Assembly: GCF_000269985.1 (NCBI RefSeq)
Contig: NC_016109.1
Location: 3,596,001-3,660,000 of the forward strand
Source: Kitasatospora setae KM-6054
GTDB taxonomy: Bacteria > Actinomycetota > Actinomycetes > Streptomycetales > Streptomycetaceae
Reading direction: 5' to 3'
Length of the DNA stretch: 64,000 bases
In this document: positions 23,523-33,106 of the stretch, one piece after another
Layout of the letters: each line of letters starts with the position of its first letter
Position numbering within the stretch: the first letter of the stretch is position 1
Notes under the pieces: model-generated
Told to the model about the DNA's origin: nothing
The model's input: the letters and a program-made list of their open reading frames with translations, nothing else
The model's database searches: none
Translations under genes and position numbers: made by a program

Positions 23523-25315
23523 ACGCTGAAGCCAGCCAAGATCAGCGCCCTCGATGCGCCTTTCCTGTGCGCCGGAACCTCACCGCGCGATTCCGATGGT
23601 GCGCCGGGTGAACACCCAGGGCTGCACCTCCCTTGCGGATCATCGCAGCAGCGCTGACGTGATCAATCGAAGCCCGCAGCCAGGCAATGCGGTCGCGGTA
23701 CCCTCCCGGGGTGACAGCGGAGCAGGAGCCAACGATCCATCAACCGTTCCTGTACTGCGCGGTGTTCGAACCTGATGGCGGCGAGTCCGTCCACGAGCCC
23801 CCCGTCATATCGGCACCACTCAACAGCGCTGCGGGCACAGCCATACCTCACGGCCTGGCACGCGATGTCGCTACAGCGCTTCCGGGCCTGTGGTACTGCC
23901 TCCATCTGCCCCAGTCTCGTCTTGACCTGGTTGAGATGGAGCCTTGGCTGCTGCAAGGAACGCATCAGCTCTCGATGGGCCACAACATCCTGCTCATGCC
24001 CATCGACCTCTTCGAGAAGCGCGCCCTCGGCCCTCTGTGGCAACCAGTTCTCGCAGTGTGCCCCGACCACCTGCTCGACCGGACCGCAAAGCGTGCTGGC
24101 GACCTCAACTTCGTGCTGCCGGCCTCGCCCGTCTCTGCCCTGTCAGACGACAGCATCAACGCCCACTGGGGAGCCATCCACGAGCGGTTCTCGTTCGGTA
24201 GACCCATGTTGGGAGGCGTGCCAGCGCTCACCCGCCGCCTCGATCTAGCTGCTGTCGATCTACCGCACCGCCTGCTGATGCGCAGACTCGGTCGGCCATC
24301 CGAACAACCCGAACCCGACGCCCAACCTGTCGCGTTGGTTCGCCGATCCATCCATGATCGCCTGTTCGTCGCTGCCGCAGCCGAGCTGGACCGTCGAGGG
24401 GAATCATTCGAGTCGCCGGATCTGAACCTCGCCGAGGCTGTCAGGGAGACGGCCAGCCGCCGGCAAATTTCCACATCTCTAGCCCTTCCCGGCGTGCCTC
24501 CCGCCTACGTCCGCCGCGCCTACTCTGCCCAGCTGAGGGCGCAATTGCGCCCGATGGCTGATCTTGATGTAGACGACACCTGGTCGCCCAGGATCGGGGA
24601 GCGGCCTGACGCCCTGCTCGAACGGGCCGCGATGGAGTTCGTTCTCACCCGGCGGGCAGTCGCCAACGGGGGTCCAGGCCTAATGATGCCGTCCGTTCCC
24701 CCGACTGCGTTCACCCTCCTCGCACAGCTGGAGAGGCACTTCAGGGATGCAACCCAAGATCGTCCACGCTCGGTACGGAAACTGCTAAGCAGGTTCGACG
24801 CCGCCGTCAGGCCATTGCTCACCGAGGCCGTCGTCGAGGCGGTCCGTAGCGCCTCCTCCTTGACGATCTTCTCCAACTTCCCGCTGGGCCTCGTAACCAT
24901 GCCTGGGGACACCGCCCCGCTGGCAGCTCGCCTGCCCATCACTTACGAGCCACTACTCCCGCTAACCCGTACGGTCCAGAGAGCTGCCACTTCGCCCATC
25001 GTCGACTGGAACAATCGCATCAGCGTGCTGGTAGCCGAGTGCATTCCCGCGAGCGACCCCGTCGGAGCGGAATCCCGACGTGGCTGGACGTTTGTGCAGC
25101 AGAGGAACGCCAACGTTGAGGGCCTCACACTCCATCTGGCAGACACCCTGTCGTTGGAAGCGCTTCGCCGGGCTGTGAGGGAGCACAACCCGGACATCCT
25201 GATCATCAGTGCCCATGGCACGATTGCAGGCGCCGCAGCGGCCCTCGTCATTGGGGGTCAGCCGTACGTCGAGCTTGGCTTGGAGAAGTCACCGCCGGTC
25301 ATCCTGCTCAGTGCC

Positions 25316-25341
25316 TGAGCTTGCTCCGCTTTGACGGACAC
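25316..25341. repeat. IS inverted repeat, orfB-proximal end
   Basis: Left terminal repeat, imperfectly complementary to 26575-26600 (two mismatches over 26 bp). Confidence 0.9.
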
Positions 25342-25355
25342 CCGCGGTGTGGTGA

Positions 25356-26228
25356 TCAGGCCGCGAGGACGGTCTCGTACTCGGCGGGACTGCGGTAGCC
25401 GAGGCTGCTGTGCAGCCTGCGAATGTTGTACCAGGCTTCGATCCACTCGAAGATCGCGCTGTGGGCAGCGGATCGGCTGGGCCAGGGCCGGTCGCCGATC
25501 AGCTCCCGTTTGATGGTGGCGAAGAAGGACTCGGCGAGTGCGTTGTCCCAGCACTGGCCGGTCCGGCCGACTGACAGCTGAATGTTGAACTTGCCTGCCA
25601 GATCGGCGAATTCACGACCGGTGTATTGGCAGCCGCGATCCGAGTGGAAGACCACCGGCCCGTTCGGGTGCCGCTGGTGGCAGGCGGCTCGCAGGGCGTC
25701 GGCGACGAGTTCGGTCCGCAGATGGTCGGCTGTGGCCCAGCCGACCACGCGGCGGGAGGCGATGTCGATGACGGTGGCGAGGTAGAGCCAGCCCTCGTCG
25801 GTCGGGATGTAGGTGATGTCGCCGCACCACCGTGCATCGAGGGCGGTCGGGTCGGGTTGGAAGTCCCGCAGGACCAGGTCCGGCCGCAGGGCAGCACGCG
25901 GATCGGGGATGGTGGTGCGTTGCTGCCGTCGGCGGTGCCGGCCCTGCAGTCCGGCCTGCCGCATTAGCCGGGCGACCCTTCGGCGGCCGCACCGCTCGCC
26001 GCCGCGTTGGAGTGCGGCATGTATCCGAGGGGCACCGTAGCTGCCGCGCGAGGTCGCGTGGACCTCCGTGATCCTCTCGGTCAGCTCGACGTCCCGGACC
26101 GCGCGCGGGCCGGGGGTGACGGTGCGGCGGGCGTAGAAGGCGGCACGGGAGACCTTGAGCAGCTCGCACGCCCGTTTGACGTTGTGACCTGCCTGCTTCT
26201 CCGCCTCGATGAACGGGTGCACCGTCAC
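25356..26228 (-). CDS. IS3-family transposase OrfB (DDE catalytic subunit)
   Basis: 290 aa rve-type integrase/transposase. The DDE residues are visible in WCGDITYIPTDEGW, FHSDRGCQYTGREFA and ALAESFFATIKREL. The N-terminus (IEAEKQAGHNVKRACELL followed by KVSRAAFYA) is the HTH_21 segment. It starts with GTG overlapping the orfA stop (GTGA), while IS3 elements usually make an OrfAB fusion by -1 frameshifting. Full length with no visible lesion. Confidence 0.93.
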   Translation of the reverse strand: MTVHPFIEAEKQAGHNVKRACELLKVSRAAFYARRTVTPGPRAVRDVELTERITEVHATSRGSYGAPRIHAALQRGGERCGRRRVARLMRQAGLQGRHRRRQQRTTIPDPRAALRPDLVLRDFQPDPTALDARWCGDITYIPTDEGWLYLATVIDIASRRVVGWATADHLRTELVADALRAACHQRHPNGPVVFHSDRGCQYTGREFADLAGKFNIQLSVGRTGQCWDNALAESFFATIKRELIGDRPWPSRSAAHSAIFEWIEAWYNIRRLHSSLGYRSPAEYETVLAA

Positions 26229-26545
26229 CGGGTCTCCTTCGCGAAGAAAGCCGTGGCGCGCTTGAGGATGTCGACGTCCTCCCGCAGACGGCGGTTCTCC
26301 CGCCGCAGCCTCGCCAGTTCCTCGCGCTCGTCGCTGGTCAGGCCATCGCGCTGGCCAGCGTCGACCTCCGCCTGCTTGATCCAGTCACGCACCGCGGTCT
26401 CGGTCAGATCGAAGTCCTTGGCGACCTGGCCGACCGAACGGTCGCCGCGTCGGCACAGCTCGACGATCTCGGCCTTGAACTCCGGCGTGAACGAGCGGCG
26501 AGGGCGCGGCTTCTTCTTCCCCATGCTCTCCATGATGGACATCAT
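26225..26545 (-). CDS. IS3-family transposase OrfA (HTH, leucine zipper)
   Basis: 106 aa. HTH_Tnp_1 domain (FTPEFKAEIVELCRRGDRSV then QVAKDFDLTETAVRDWI) followed by a coiled coil (ELARLRRENRRLREDVDILK). Binds the IS ends and dimerises in the family. The stop overlaps the orfB start. Confidence 0.93.
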   Translation of the reverse strand: MMSIMESMGKKKPRPRRSFTPEFKAEIVELCRRGDRSVGQVAKDFDLTETAVRDWIKQAEVDAGQRDGLTSDEREELARLRRENRRLREDVDILKRATAFFAKETR

Positions 26546-26574
26546 CCTTCCGGGGCCGAAGCCCCTGATCAGGA

Positions 26575-26600
26575 GTGTCCGTCAAAGCGGATCAAGCCCA
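26575..26600. repeat. IS inverted repeat, orfA-proximal end
   Basis: Right terminal repeat, complementary to 25316-25341; ends CAAGCCCA immediately before the target duplicate GCC. Confidence 0.9.
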
Positions 26601-27159
26601 GCCTGCCACGTTGCCCCTCGTGGTGCCGGCGTCGTCAGCATTGCCGACCTTTTGCTCCGCGAGGGCGCACTGGCCGTACTCGGGACGCAGGTGCCAGTCG
26701 ATGTCCGCCGCAATCTGATGCTCATGGGTCGGCTACTGGCCAACCTTGCCGATCACGTGGTCAACCCAGGCCGAAGCGCGACGCTGTTGGAAGTGTGGCA
26801 CCACGTCCAAACCTCCAATGTCATCAACGACATCCTCACGGCCACGCCCGCGCTTAGGGAATGGGGCAGGACACCGGGGCCAAGTGGTCTGCCTCCGCTA
26901 CAGGAGTTCATGCTCCACCGGTCGGCAGGGCAGATACGTCTCGCCCACATCTACGCGGACACCGAAAAGGTCCTAGGAGAGATCGCTGATGAACAGGGTC
27001 GAGGAGACCAGGTTCGCAACTGGTTCCGTCGGCCAGGCTACGTTCCGGAGTCGTTGTTCTATCTCTTCGCCGGCCGTCCAGAGCAGATCCACCTGTCCTC
27101 CGTGCGGGACCGGATCGAGCGCTTCCGGCCCAACTCGGAAGCGGCTTGGTAGAGCCCTC

Positions 27160-28479
27160 TCACGTCCTCATGCCGGAAAGAGTTAGCGAGGGCACAGCAC
27201 TGAAGGCCGCCTCGATCGCCGCCCTCGTTGTGTCCTCCTCGTCCGGCCACAGGTGCGTATAGGTGTTGAGCGTGATCGACGGCTTGGCGTGGCCGAGCCG
27301 CTTCTGCACCGTCTTGACGCTCTCGCGGTGCTTGATCAGCACCGAGGCATAGAAGTGCCGGAGGTCGTGCATCGTGGCGTCGTCCGGCACCTGGCGGAGC
27401 GTCGGCTCCGCGTCGGCCGGCCGGCCACGGCGTTCCCAACTCTTGAGCGCGCCCTCGTACTGCTTCCGCAGGGCCTTGTCGGCAACCCGCACGAGGGTCT
27501 CCCACACCGACGCCCAGGCCGCACGGCGGATCGCCTCACCGCGCTCGTTGGTGAAGACGAGCAGCGCCTTCCGCCGCTTCCACTTGGAGGGGCGCGGGTC
27601 GGTGCGGTCCTCGATATCGACCCGGCGAGCCGGGTACTTCTCCAGATGCGCCGCCAGCGCGTCCATCGCGGGCTTGGCCACCGGGACCGTCCGGTAGCTC
27701 TCGTGGGTCTTGGGCGGCGCGAGGTAAGGCTCGCCCCGATCCGGGCCGACCACCTGTTGCTTCACCTGGACCGTGCCGCGCTTGAAGTTGATGTGCGCCA
27801 GCTCAAGCCCGAACAGCTCGCCCTGCCGCAGCCCCGAGGCCGCCGCCAGTAGCAGCAGCATCCGGTACCAGCCAGGAGCAGCGTCGACCAGGGCAGCCAC
27901 GACCTCGACGGCGAGCGGGACGATCTCCTTGCGCGGCGGGGGTGGCAGCTTCACCCCCTTCGTCGGGTTGAACGGGATCTGGCGGTCGAGCTCCGCTACG
28001 CGAAAGATCGCGGTCACGTAGCTGTAGTGCACCCGCAGGGTCGACGGCGCCAGGATCTTCGAGCGGTCCTTGACCCACGCCTGGATCTCCGAGGTCTTGA
28101 AGCCCGCGATGGCCCCGTCGCCGAGGATCGGGTAGATGTGCAGGCGAAGCGCCCGATCGACGCGCTCTACGGTGCTCGACCCGTGGACGGCGCTCGCGCG
28201 CCACCGCTCGCCGACCTCGCGGAACGTCTCCTTGCCGAGGGTGGGGTCGATGTAGGCCCCGCGGTTGAGGTCGTTGTCGAGGCGCGAAGCCTCTGCGTCG
28301 GCGTCGGCCCGCCGGGCGAAGTTGAGCTTGCGCTGCTCGCCGCTGGGGTCGCGGTAGCGGACCTGCCAGCGCTTGCCCTTGCCGTGGTCGGCGGTGGGGT
28401 ACTTGCCCTTGTGCTCACGGCAGGGCTTGTCGGTGGGGCGGGGGTGGGTCTTGTGCCAGGTGTCGTAAACGGTCGCCAT
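27160..28479 (-). CDS. int: Tyrosine-type site-specific integrase
   Basis: 439 aa. N-terminal arm-binding region with aromatic/basic residues (WQVRYRDPSGEQRKLNFA), SAM-like core-binding domain (about residues 80-175) and C-terminal catalytic domain. Catalytic residues are Arg218 (SGLRQGEL), His371 and Arg374 (MHDLRHFYAS), His397 (RLGHAK) and the nucleophile Tyr407 (LNTYTHLW). A long insert between Arg218 and His371 is common in actinobacterial phage and element integrases. Presumably recombines attP with the yajQ 3' end. The gene is not adjacent to attL but lies inward of the CHAT gene; its 3' end is only 7 bp from the CHAT gene's stop. Confidence 0.93.
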   Translation of the reverse strand: MATVYDTWHKTHPRPTDKPCREHKGKYPTADHGKGKRWQVRYRDPSGEQRKLNFARRADADAEASRLDNDLNRGAYIDPTLGKETFREVGERWRASAVHGSSTVERVDRALRLHIYPILGDGAIAGFKTSEIQAWVKDRSKILAPSTLRVHYSYVTAIFRVAELDRQIPFNPTKGVKLPPPPRKEIVPLAVEVVAALVDAAPGWYRMLLLLAAASGLRQGELFGLELAHINFKRGTVQVKQQVVGPDRGEPYLAPPKTHESYRTVPVAKPAMDALAAHLEKYPARRVDIEDRTDPRPSKWKRRKALLVFTNERGEAIRRAAWASVWETLVRVADKALRKQYEGALKSWERRGRPADAEPTLRQVPDDATMHDLRHFYASVLIKHRESVKTVQKRLGHAKPSITLNTYTHLWPDEEDTTRAAIEAAFSAVPSLTLSGMRT

Positions 28480-29078
28480 TCGGCTCCTTGGGTCGGGGTA
28501 AGGGGAATTACGGCCTTTGGCCGGCAGTCGGATGTAGGTGGCGGCGGGAAGGTCTGCCGCCGAATGGACCGCGCAGGCAGAAGCGCTCTCAGCACCTGCT
28601 CTTGGCGGGGTGTTGGATATTGATCGAGCGGCAGCCGATTGTCAAGTGCGAGTTTCCCGTACGGCGATTTCCGTGCCCGATAGTGTCCGATCGTGCCGGA
28701 TCGTCCCAGCTATTCAGCAGCGCGTTCGCCTGGCGGGCACGATCGTGACGCTGATCCGCAGCAAGACGCGGTCGAGCTTGCACGTGGCCTGCCGTAGAGC
28801 CGTGAAGGCTGGGCGGACCTCTGCCCTCGGAGGCGGCCGGTGAGCCGATCCGGGGCCGTTTTAGGTTGCGAGCCGGGTCGCATGGAGAATGCTTCGCACG
28901 TCGCCCCGCCGGGCAGGCCACGACTCCGCCCGGGGTCGCAGGAAGGCGGGCTGGGGTCCTTATTAGGTTTCCGGCCGGGCCGCGCGCAGACTTCTCTCCA
29001 CACGGAAACGCACCTGCCCCTCGCGGGCCTTCGCCGACCTGCCCGAATTCCCCTTATCCCCTACCCGCCGGAGACCTC
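28480..29078. other. Control region between int and the HTH/replication genes
   Basis: About 600 bp without a convincing gene. It must contain the divergent promoters of int (minus) and the HTH gene (plus). Two similar blocks share TTAGGTT and CCGGG[T/C]CGC (around 28859-28880 and 28961-28982), which might be operator or iteron copies; only partly conserved. Confidence 0.4.
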
Positions 29079-29291
29079 TTGTCCAAGATTTCCCGTGCCA
29101 CCGCCGATCGCCGTCCGCTGGCCAGTGCCGAGGAGCTCGCCGCGTACCTCGGTGTCCCGCTGGGGACCGTCTACGCCTGGCGCCACCGCGGCCAGGGCCC
29201 GACGGCGATCAAGGTCGGCCGGCACCTGCGCTACCGCTGGACGGAGGTGGAAGCCTGGCTCGACAGCCAGAGCGCCGACCAGGCCGCCTGA
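29079..29291 (+). CDS. Excisionase-like helix-turn-helix protein
   Basis: 70 aa. MerR/Xis-type winged HTH: LASAEELAAYLGVPLGTVYA then RHRGQGPTAIKVGRHLRYRW and EVEAWLDSQ. Such proteins serve as excisionases or small regulators in actinobacterial integrative elements. Start is TTG 29079, with GGAG six bases before it; no ATG or GTG fits. Divergent from int, not downstream as in many elements. Confidence 0.8.
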   Translation: MSKISRATADRRPLASAEELAAYLGVPLGTVYAWRHRGQGPTAIKVGRHLRYRWTEVEAWLDSQSADQAA

Positions 29292-29496
29292 TCGCACCCG
29301 CCTCACCGCATCTGAGCCGAGGAGCGCTCCTGTCTGCCGTCGGCTGACTTGCCGCCGTGCGGTGGATCTTGGCTCCGCGCAGTCGTACCGTCCTCGCCGC
29401 AGCCCCGGTTCGCATCTCGAATGGCGAGGCGGCACTCCTTCCTTGCCCCCTGAGCGGTGCGGCGGTTCGCCGCCGCACCGCAGTCTGGAGTCCCCC

Positions 29497-30798
29497 ATCA
29501 CCCCCACGTCCAACCTGCCCAACCTGCCTGTTCTGGCGGCCTCGTGGCCGCCGGTTGCCCAGCCGGGCCACCCCGGCGTTCACGTGTCCGACCAGCCGCT
29601 GTCGGAGTCCATCGCTGGTGAAGAGCCGGCCACCGTCGGCAGCGAGACCGCCAACCTGCCGAGCTCCACCGCGGTTCCGGACATGCCGGAGTCGCCGGGT
29701 GCCGTGCTGCTGACTGAGGTGCACACCCACATCCGCCGGTACGCGGTCCTGCCGTCAGCGGAGGCCCTGGACGCGGTCACGCTGTGGGCTGCCGCGACGC
29801 ACCTGCAGGCGGTGTGGCACCACGCGCCGCGCCTGGCGATCGTGGCTCCCGCCCGCCGGTGCGGCAAGTCCCGCCTGCTCGACGTCCTGGTCGAGACCGT
29901 CCACGACCCGCTGATCACGGTCAACACCAGCGCGGCGGCCATCTACCGCACGATCAGCGACCGGCCCCGCACCTTGCTGGTCGACGAGGTCGACACCATC
30001 TTCGGCAACCCCAGGACCGCCGAGAAGTTCGAGGACATCCGTGGCCTGCTGAACGCCGGGCACCAACGCAACCGCCCGGTCACCCGAGCGGTTGGCAACG
30101 ACCACCAGGCCCGGGAGTTCGAGACCTTCGCCATGGCCGCCCTGGCCGGGATCGGCGATCTGCCGGACACGATCATGGATCGGTCAATCGTGATCCGCAT
30201 GCGCCGCCGCGCCGACGGCGAGGTCGTCGCGCCGCTGCGCGACCGCCGAGACGGTGTCCTCCTTCGGGAGACCCGCGCGAAGCTCTCCCTGTGGGCAGGC
30301 CAGGTGGCCGAGCAGGCTCAGGTGCTGGAGCCGGACATGCCGGTCGAGGACCGGGCCGCCGACACCTGGGAGCCCCTGATCGCGGTCGCCGACCTTGCCG
30401 GCGGCTCCTGGCCGCGCCGGGCCCGCCAGGCGTGCGTGCGCATGGTCGCTGCGGAGGAGGTGATCGAGGAGGACAGCTGCGGCGGAGCGAGGATCCTCGC
30501 CGACGTCCGCCGGATCTTCTTCGCCCACGGCGACCCGGAGACCCTGCCCACCACCGCCCTCCTCGCGTCGCTGAACGACGACCCGGAAGCTCCGTGGGCC
30601 GAGCACGGACGCGGCGGCCTCACCGCCCGAGCGCTCTCCGGACTGCTGAAGGACTACCAGATCTCCTCCGCCAACATCCGCCTGCCCGACGGCACCCAGC
30701 GCAAGGGCTACACCTTCAACAAGTTCGCCGACTCATGGCGCCGCTACTGCCCCAAGGTCCACCCGCTCCCGCCCCGCGCGCCCGCGACCGATGCCTGA
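29497..30798 (+). CDS. DUF3631 ATPase (replication/helicase-like element protein)
   Basis: About 433 aa. Contains a P-loop (IVAPARRCGKSRLLDVL), Walker B (RTLLVDEVDTIFG) and the LAGIGDLPDTIMDRSIVIRM sensor region of DUF3631, a domain found in replication/primase-type proteins of actinobacterial integrative elements and phages. The C-terminal about 90 residues (LTARALSGLLKDYQISSANI) look like a winged-helix tail. The start is uncertain: a GGAG site lies six bases before ATC at 29497, an unusual start codon, and the first canonical option is GTG 29584 without a clear ribosome site. Presumably supports element replication or maintenance. Confidence 0.82.
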   Translation: MTPTSNLPNLPVLAASWPPVAQPGHPGVHVSDQPLSESIAGEEPATVGSETANLPSSTAVPDMPESPGAVLLTEVHTHIRRYAVLPSAEALDAVTLWAAATHLQAVWHHAPRLAIVAPARRCGKSRLLDVLVETVHDPLITVNTSAAAIYRTISDRPRTLLVDEVDTIFGNPRTAEKFEDIRGLLNAGHQRNRPVTRAVGNDHQAREFETFAMAALAGIGDLPDTIMDRSIVIRMRRRADGEVVAPLRDRRDGVLLRETRAKLSLWAGQVAEQAQVLEPDMPVEDRAADTWEPLIAVADLAGGSWPRRARQACVRMVAAEEVIEEDSCGGARILADVRRIFFAHGDPETLPTTALLASLNDDPEAPWAEHGRGGLTARALSGLLKDYQISSANIRLPDGTQRKGYTFNKFADSWRRYCPKVHPLPPRAPATDA

Positions 30799-31068
30799 CC
30801 CCACCCGCCAGAAGCGGTAGGCCCCGTCCCCGCCGTTGCATCCCATGTCCCAAAGGCCACAGCTGGGACGGCATTCCCCTCCCGCCGTCACGCCGTCCGT
30901 ATCGCCCCCGCTTGCCGCAGGGCTCGGCGTACACCGCTAGGACGGCGGGCGGGACGTCACTGCCGGCTCGACCGGCCAAGCGGGACAAGGGCCATGGACG
31001 CCCAATACGGATGCAACGGCCCACCGCCACCAACACCTCGACCGCCCCCAAGGAGGACCACCACCCAC

Positions 31069-32112
31069 ATGCCCACCACGGACCGCGCCGCCCGCACCAG
31101 CCGTGTGACCGTCTGGGATTTCGCCGCGATCGGCCTGCTCGCTGCCGCCGGCTTCGCCCTCTCCTACGACGCCCTGCGCCAGATGGCCCTCGCCATCCAG
31201 ATCCGCGCCCAGCTCGCCTACCTGTTCCCGCTCATCGTCGACGGGTTCGTCGCCTACAGCGTCCGCGCCCTTCTGCTCCTGCGGACCGCCCCGCTCACCG
31301 CCCGCGCGTACGTGTGGCTGCTGTTCGGCACCTCCACCGCCGCCAGCATCTGGGCCAACACCCTCCACGCCGTCCGACTCAACCAGCTGACCCTGGCCAC
31401 CGCTGGGCACCTGCACCTGAGCGACACGGCGGTCGGCGTCCTGTCCGCCATCTCCCCGCTCGCCCTCGCTGGAGCCGTCCACCTCGGCATCCACACCACC
31501 CGCTACATCCGGCCCGTCGTCCAGTCGAGCGGCGAACCAGTGGTCCGCAACTCGGCCCCTGTCCCCTCTTCTGGGACCGGACGGTCTCCGGACGACGGAC
31601 GGTCCGACGGACCGGACCAGACCATGGAGGTCCACCAGACCGGACCGAACCGGACCGCCAACCGGACCGCCAACCGGACCGCCGGATCGCTGCGGCCTGC
31701 GGACGGACCGGGCAGGGACCGTTGTCCGGGACCGGACCCGGAACCGGACGGGCAATTCCGCTCAGACCGTCCGTTCGCAGGCGAGGACCTCCCATGGACA
31801 GCCCCAGACCGCGCGGAGCACGCCCGGACCGACGACACCGTGGCCCAAAAGGCCGCAGGCCAAGGGCCGAGCGGAATTGCCGGACAGCCCCCAGAGCCTC
31901 GGCCCGTCGGCCGACCGGCGGGCGCGCCGTTGGAGGATCTGGCCGGCATCGCCGTCCGGGCGTGGACGGACACCGGGAGGCTGAGCCGGTCCGTCGTCCG
32001 CAACGCGGTACGCGCCCAGGGACTCACGTTGTCCGACGAACGCCTCACCGCGGTCATGAAGATGGTCCGTCCGGACGAACCGGACGGCGACGGTCCCGCC
32101 GCCGGCATCTGA
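31069..32112 (+). CDS. DUF2637 membrane protein (Spd-like)
   Basis: 347 aa. Four predicted membrane helices in the first about 145 residues (WDFAAIGLLAAAGFALSY; LAYLFPLIVDGFVAYSV; YVWLLFGTSTAASIWANTL; AISPLALAGAVHLGI) define DUF2637, a family of spread-type proteins in Streptomyces conjugative and integrative elements. The rest is a disordered, repetitive linker (NRTANRTANRTA) and a small C-terminal HTH-like segment (GRLSRSVVRNAVRAQGLTLS). Start ATG 31069 with AAGGAGG 12 bases upstream. Role in mycelial spread is inferred from the family. Confidence 0.85.
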   Translation: MPTTDRAARTSRVTVWDFAAIGLLAAAGFALSYDALRQMALAIQIRAQLAYLFPLIVDGFVAYSVRALLLLRTAPLTARAYVWLLFGTSTAASIWANTLHAVRLNQLTLATAGHLHLSDTAVGVLSAISPLALAGAVHLGIHTTRYIRPVVQSSGEPVVRNSAPVPSSGTGRSPDDGRSDGPDQTMEVHQTGPNRTANRTANRTAGSLRPADGPGRDRCPGPDPEPDGQFRSDRPFAGEDLPWTAPDRAEHARTDDTVAQKAAGQGPSGIAGQPPEPRPVGRPAGAPLEDLAGIAVRAWTDTGRLSRSVVRNAVRAQGLTLSDERLTAVMKMVRPDEPDGDGPAAGI

Positions 32113-32245
32113 TCCCGGTACTTCCGCTCACCCCGGGTGCCTCGCTCGGCACCGTCCCGCGAGGCACCCGGGTCCCCTCTCCGTGATCCAGACCAGGCCC
32201 GGTCTGGTCCCGCCCACCATCCCCACGCACCCCCTGGAGTCCCCC

Positions 32246-32944
32246 CTGACGATCCACCAGTCCGACCCCGGGCACACCGACAGCCCCGACGGTGGCCTGG
32301 AAGCGCTCCTCAACTCGCCTACTCCCAACGGTGATCCGCAGAAGGCGTCCGAACTGACCGCCGCTGGCGGAGCAAGCTATTGCGTGGGACCGCCCCAGGG
32401 GCAGTCCCACGCAGGTCCCTCGCCGGCCGGCGAGGGACAGCCGGCGGCGAGTCGAGCGGGGGCGCTCGACTCGTCACCGGCAGCTCGGCACCAGGGGGCG
32501 CCGAGCGAGGTAGGGGAAGAGAGCGACCGCCTTGAGAACATCGCCCCGAGCCACCCCACTCGCCAGCCGCGTCGCCGCCACCGTGACCCGCAGCAGCGCC
32601 CGCACCGAGTGACCGTCCGATACAACGCCGCCGAATTCGAAGAGATCCGCCGAGCCGCCGCTGACCGCAGCCAGACCATCGCCCGCTTCTGCGCCACCAG
32701 CACCCTCAACGACGCCCGCGGCCTGAGTGCCGGCGACCCGCAAGACCGCCTCGACCGCGCCGTCGACGAACTGGCCGCCAGCCGCGCTCAACTGGCCCGG
32801 ATCGGCAACAACCTGAACCAGATCGCCTTCGCCCTCAACGCCAACGGCTTCCTCCGCCCCGCCGAACTCGACGCGACCCTGGGCCTCATCCGGCGAGCTG
32901 TCTCCCAGGTCGACACCACCGCTGGCGAACTCGTGGGGCGATAG
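32246..32944 (+). CDS. MobC-like relaxosome accessory protein
   Basis: About 232 aa. The C-terminal half is the MobC/ribbon-helix-helix module: TVRYNAAEFEEIRRAAADRS, FCATSTLNDARGL and the signature LARIGNNLNQIAFALNANG. The N-terminal part is a charged, low-complexity linker. GGAG lies six bases before a CTG at 32246; GTG 32183 is an alternative without a ribosome site. MobC normally assists a relaxase at oriT, but no relaxase gene follows. oriT was not identified. Confidence 0.75.
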   Translation: MTIHQSDPGHTDSPDGGLEALLNSPTPNGDPQKASELTAAGGASYCVGPPQGQSHAGPSPAGEGQPAASRAGALDSSPAARHQGAPSEVGEESDRLENIAPSHPTRQPRRRHRDPQQRPHRVTVRYNAAEFEEIRRAAADRSQTIARFCATSTLNDARGLSAGDPQDRLDRAVDELAASRAQLARIGNNLNQIAFALNANGFLRPAELDATLGLIRRAVSQVDTTAGELVGR

Positions 32945-33106
32945 GCGCCGGGAGGCAAACGTCGAGAGCACCGCCACCGCGCAACGTAACCCCTCTGGCA
33001 GTTAAAGCAGTTGATGTCGATTTGATGTCGATCTCGGTGATTGGGAACATTCCCGCGCAGGGGTGTCTTGTGTCGGTTCCCACCGACCAGCCCCCTGGAG
33101 GCGCCC

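Larger units (their letters stand above)
25316..26600 (-). mobile_element. IS3-family insertion sequence, 1285 bp, complete
   Basis: Ends TGAGCTTG and CAAGCCCA with 26-bp imperfect inverted repeats (25316-25341 and 26575-26600) sharing CCGCTTTGACGGACAC. A 3-bp target duplication GCC flanks it (25313-25315 and 26601-26603). It holds orfA and orfB in the usual overlapping arrangement, both intact on the minus strand. All of this fits an IS3-family element that transposed recently enough for its repeats and genes to remain intact. Confidence 0.93.
23711..27152 (+). pseudogene. CHAT-domain (caspase-like) protein gene split by an IS3-family element
   Basis: The 5' part (23711-25315, GTG start, about 535 codons) and the 3' part (26604-27152, 182 codons) join in frame once the IS and one copy of its 3-bp target repeat are removed, giving about 717 aa. 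The C-terminal region has the CHAT protease signature: IISAHGT with the catalytic His (about residue 502) and ILLSAC with the catalytic Cys (about residue 536), then VVSIADLLLREGALAVLGT. The insertion places a TGA directly after LLSA, so the present product lacks the cysteine. The N-terminal 480 residues match no domain I recognise. Third positions look less GC-rich than the chromosome, suggesting transfer. CHAT proteases act in several bacterial defence and death systems. Confidence 0.8.

Noticed and set aside
28590..29000. Minus-strand frames of about 100 codons in the int upstream region.
   Set aside because: No ribosome site, no family similarity and low-complexity composition; treated as a control region.
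29784..32186. An 800-codon plus-strand frame across DUF3631 and DUF2637 genes.
   Set aside because: Arg/Pro-rich shadow of two well-supported genes in other frames.
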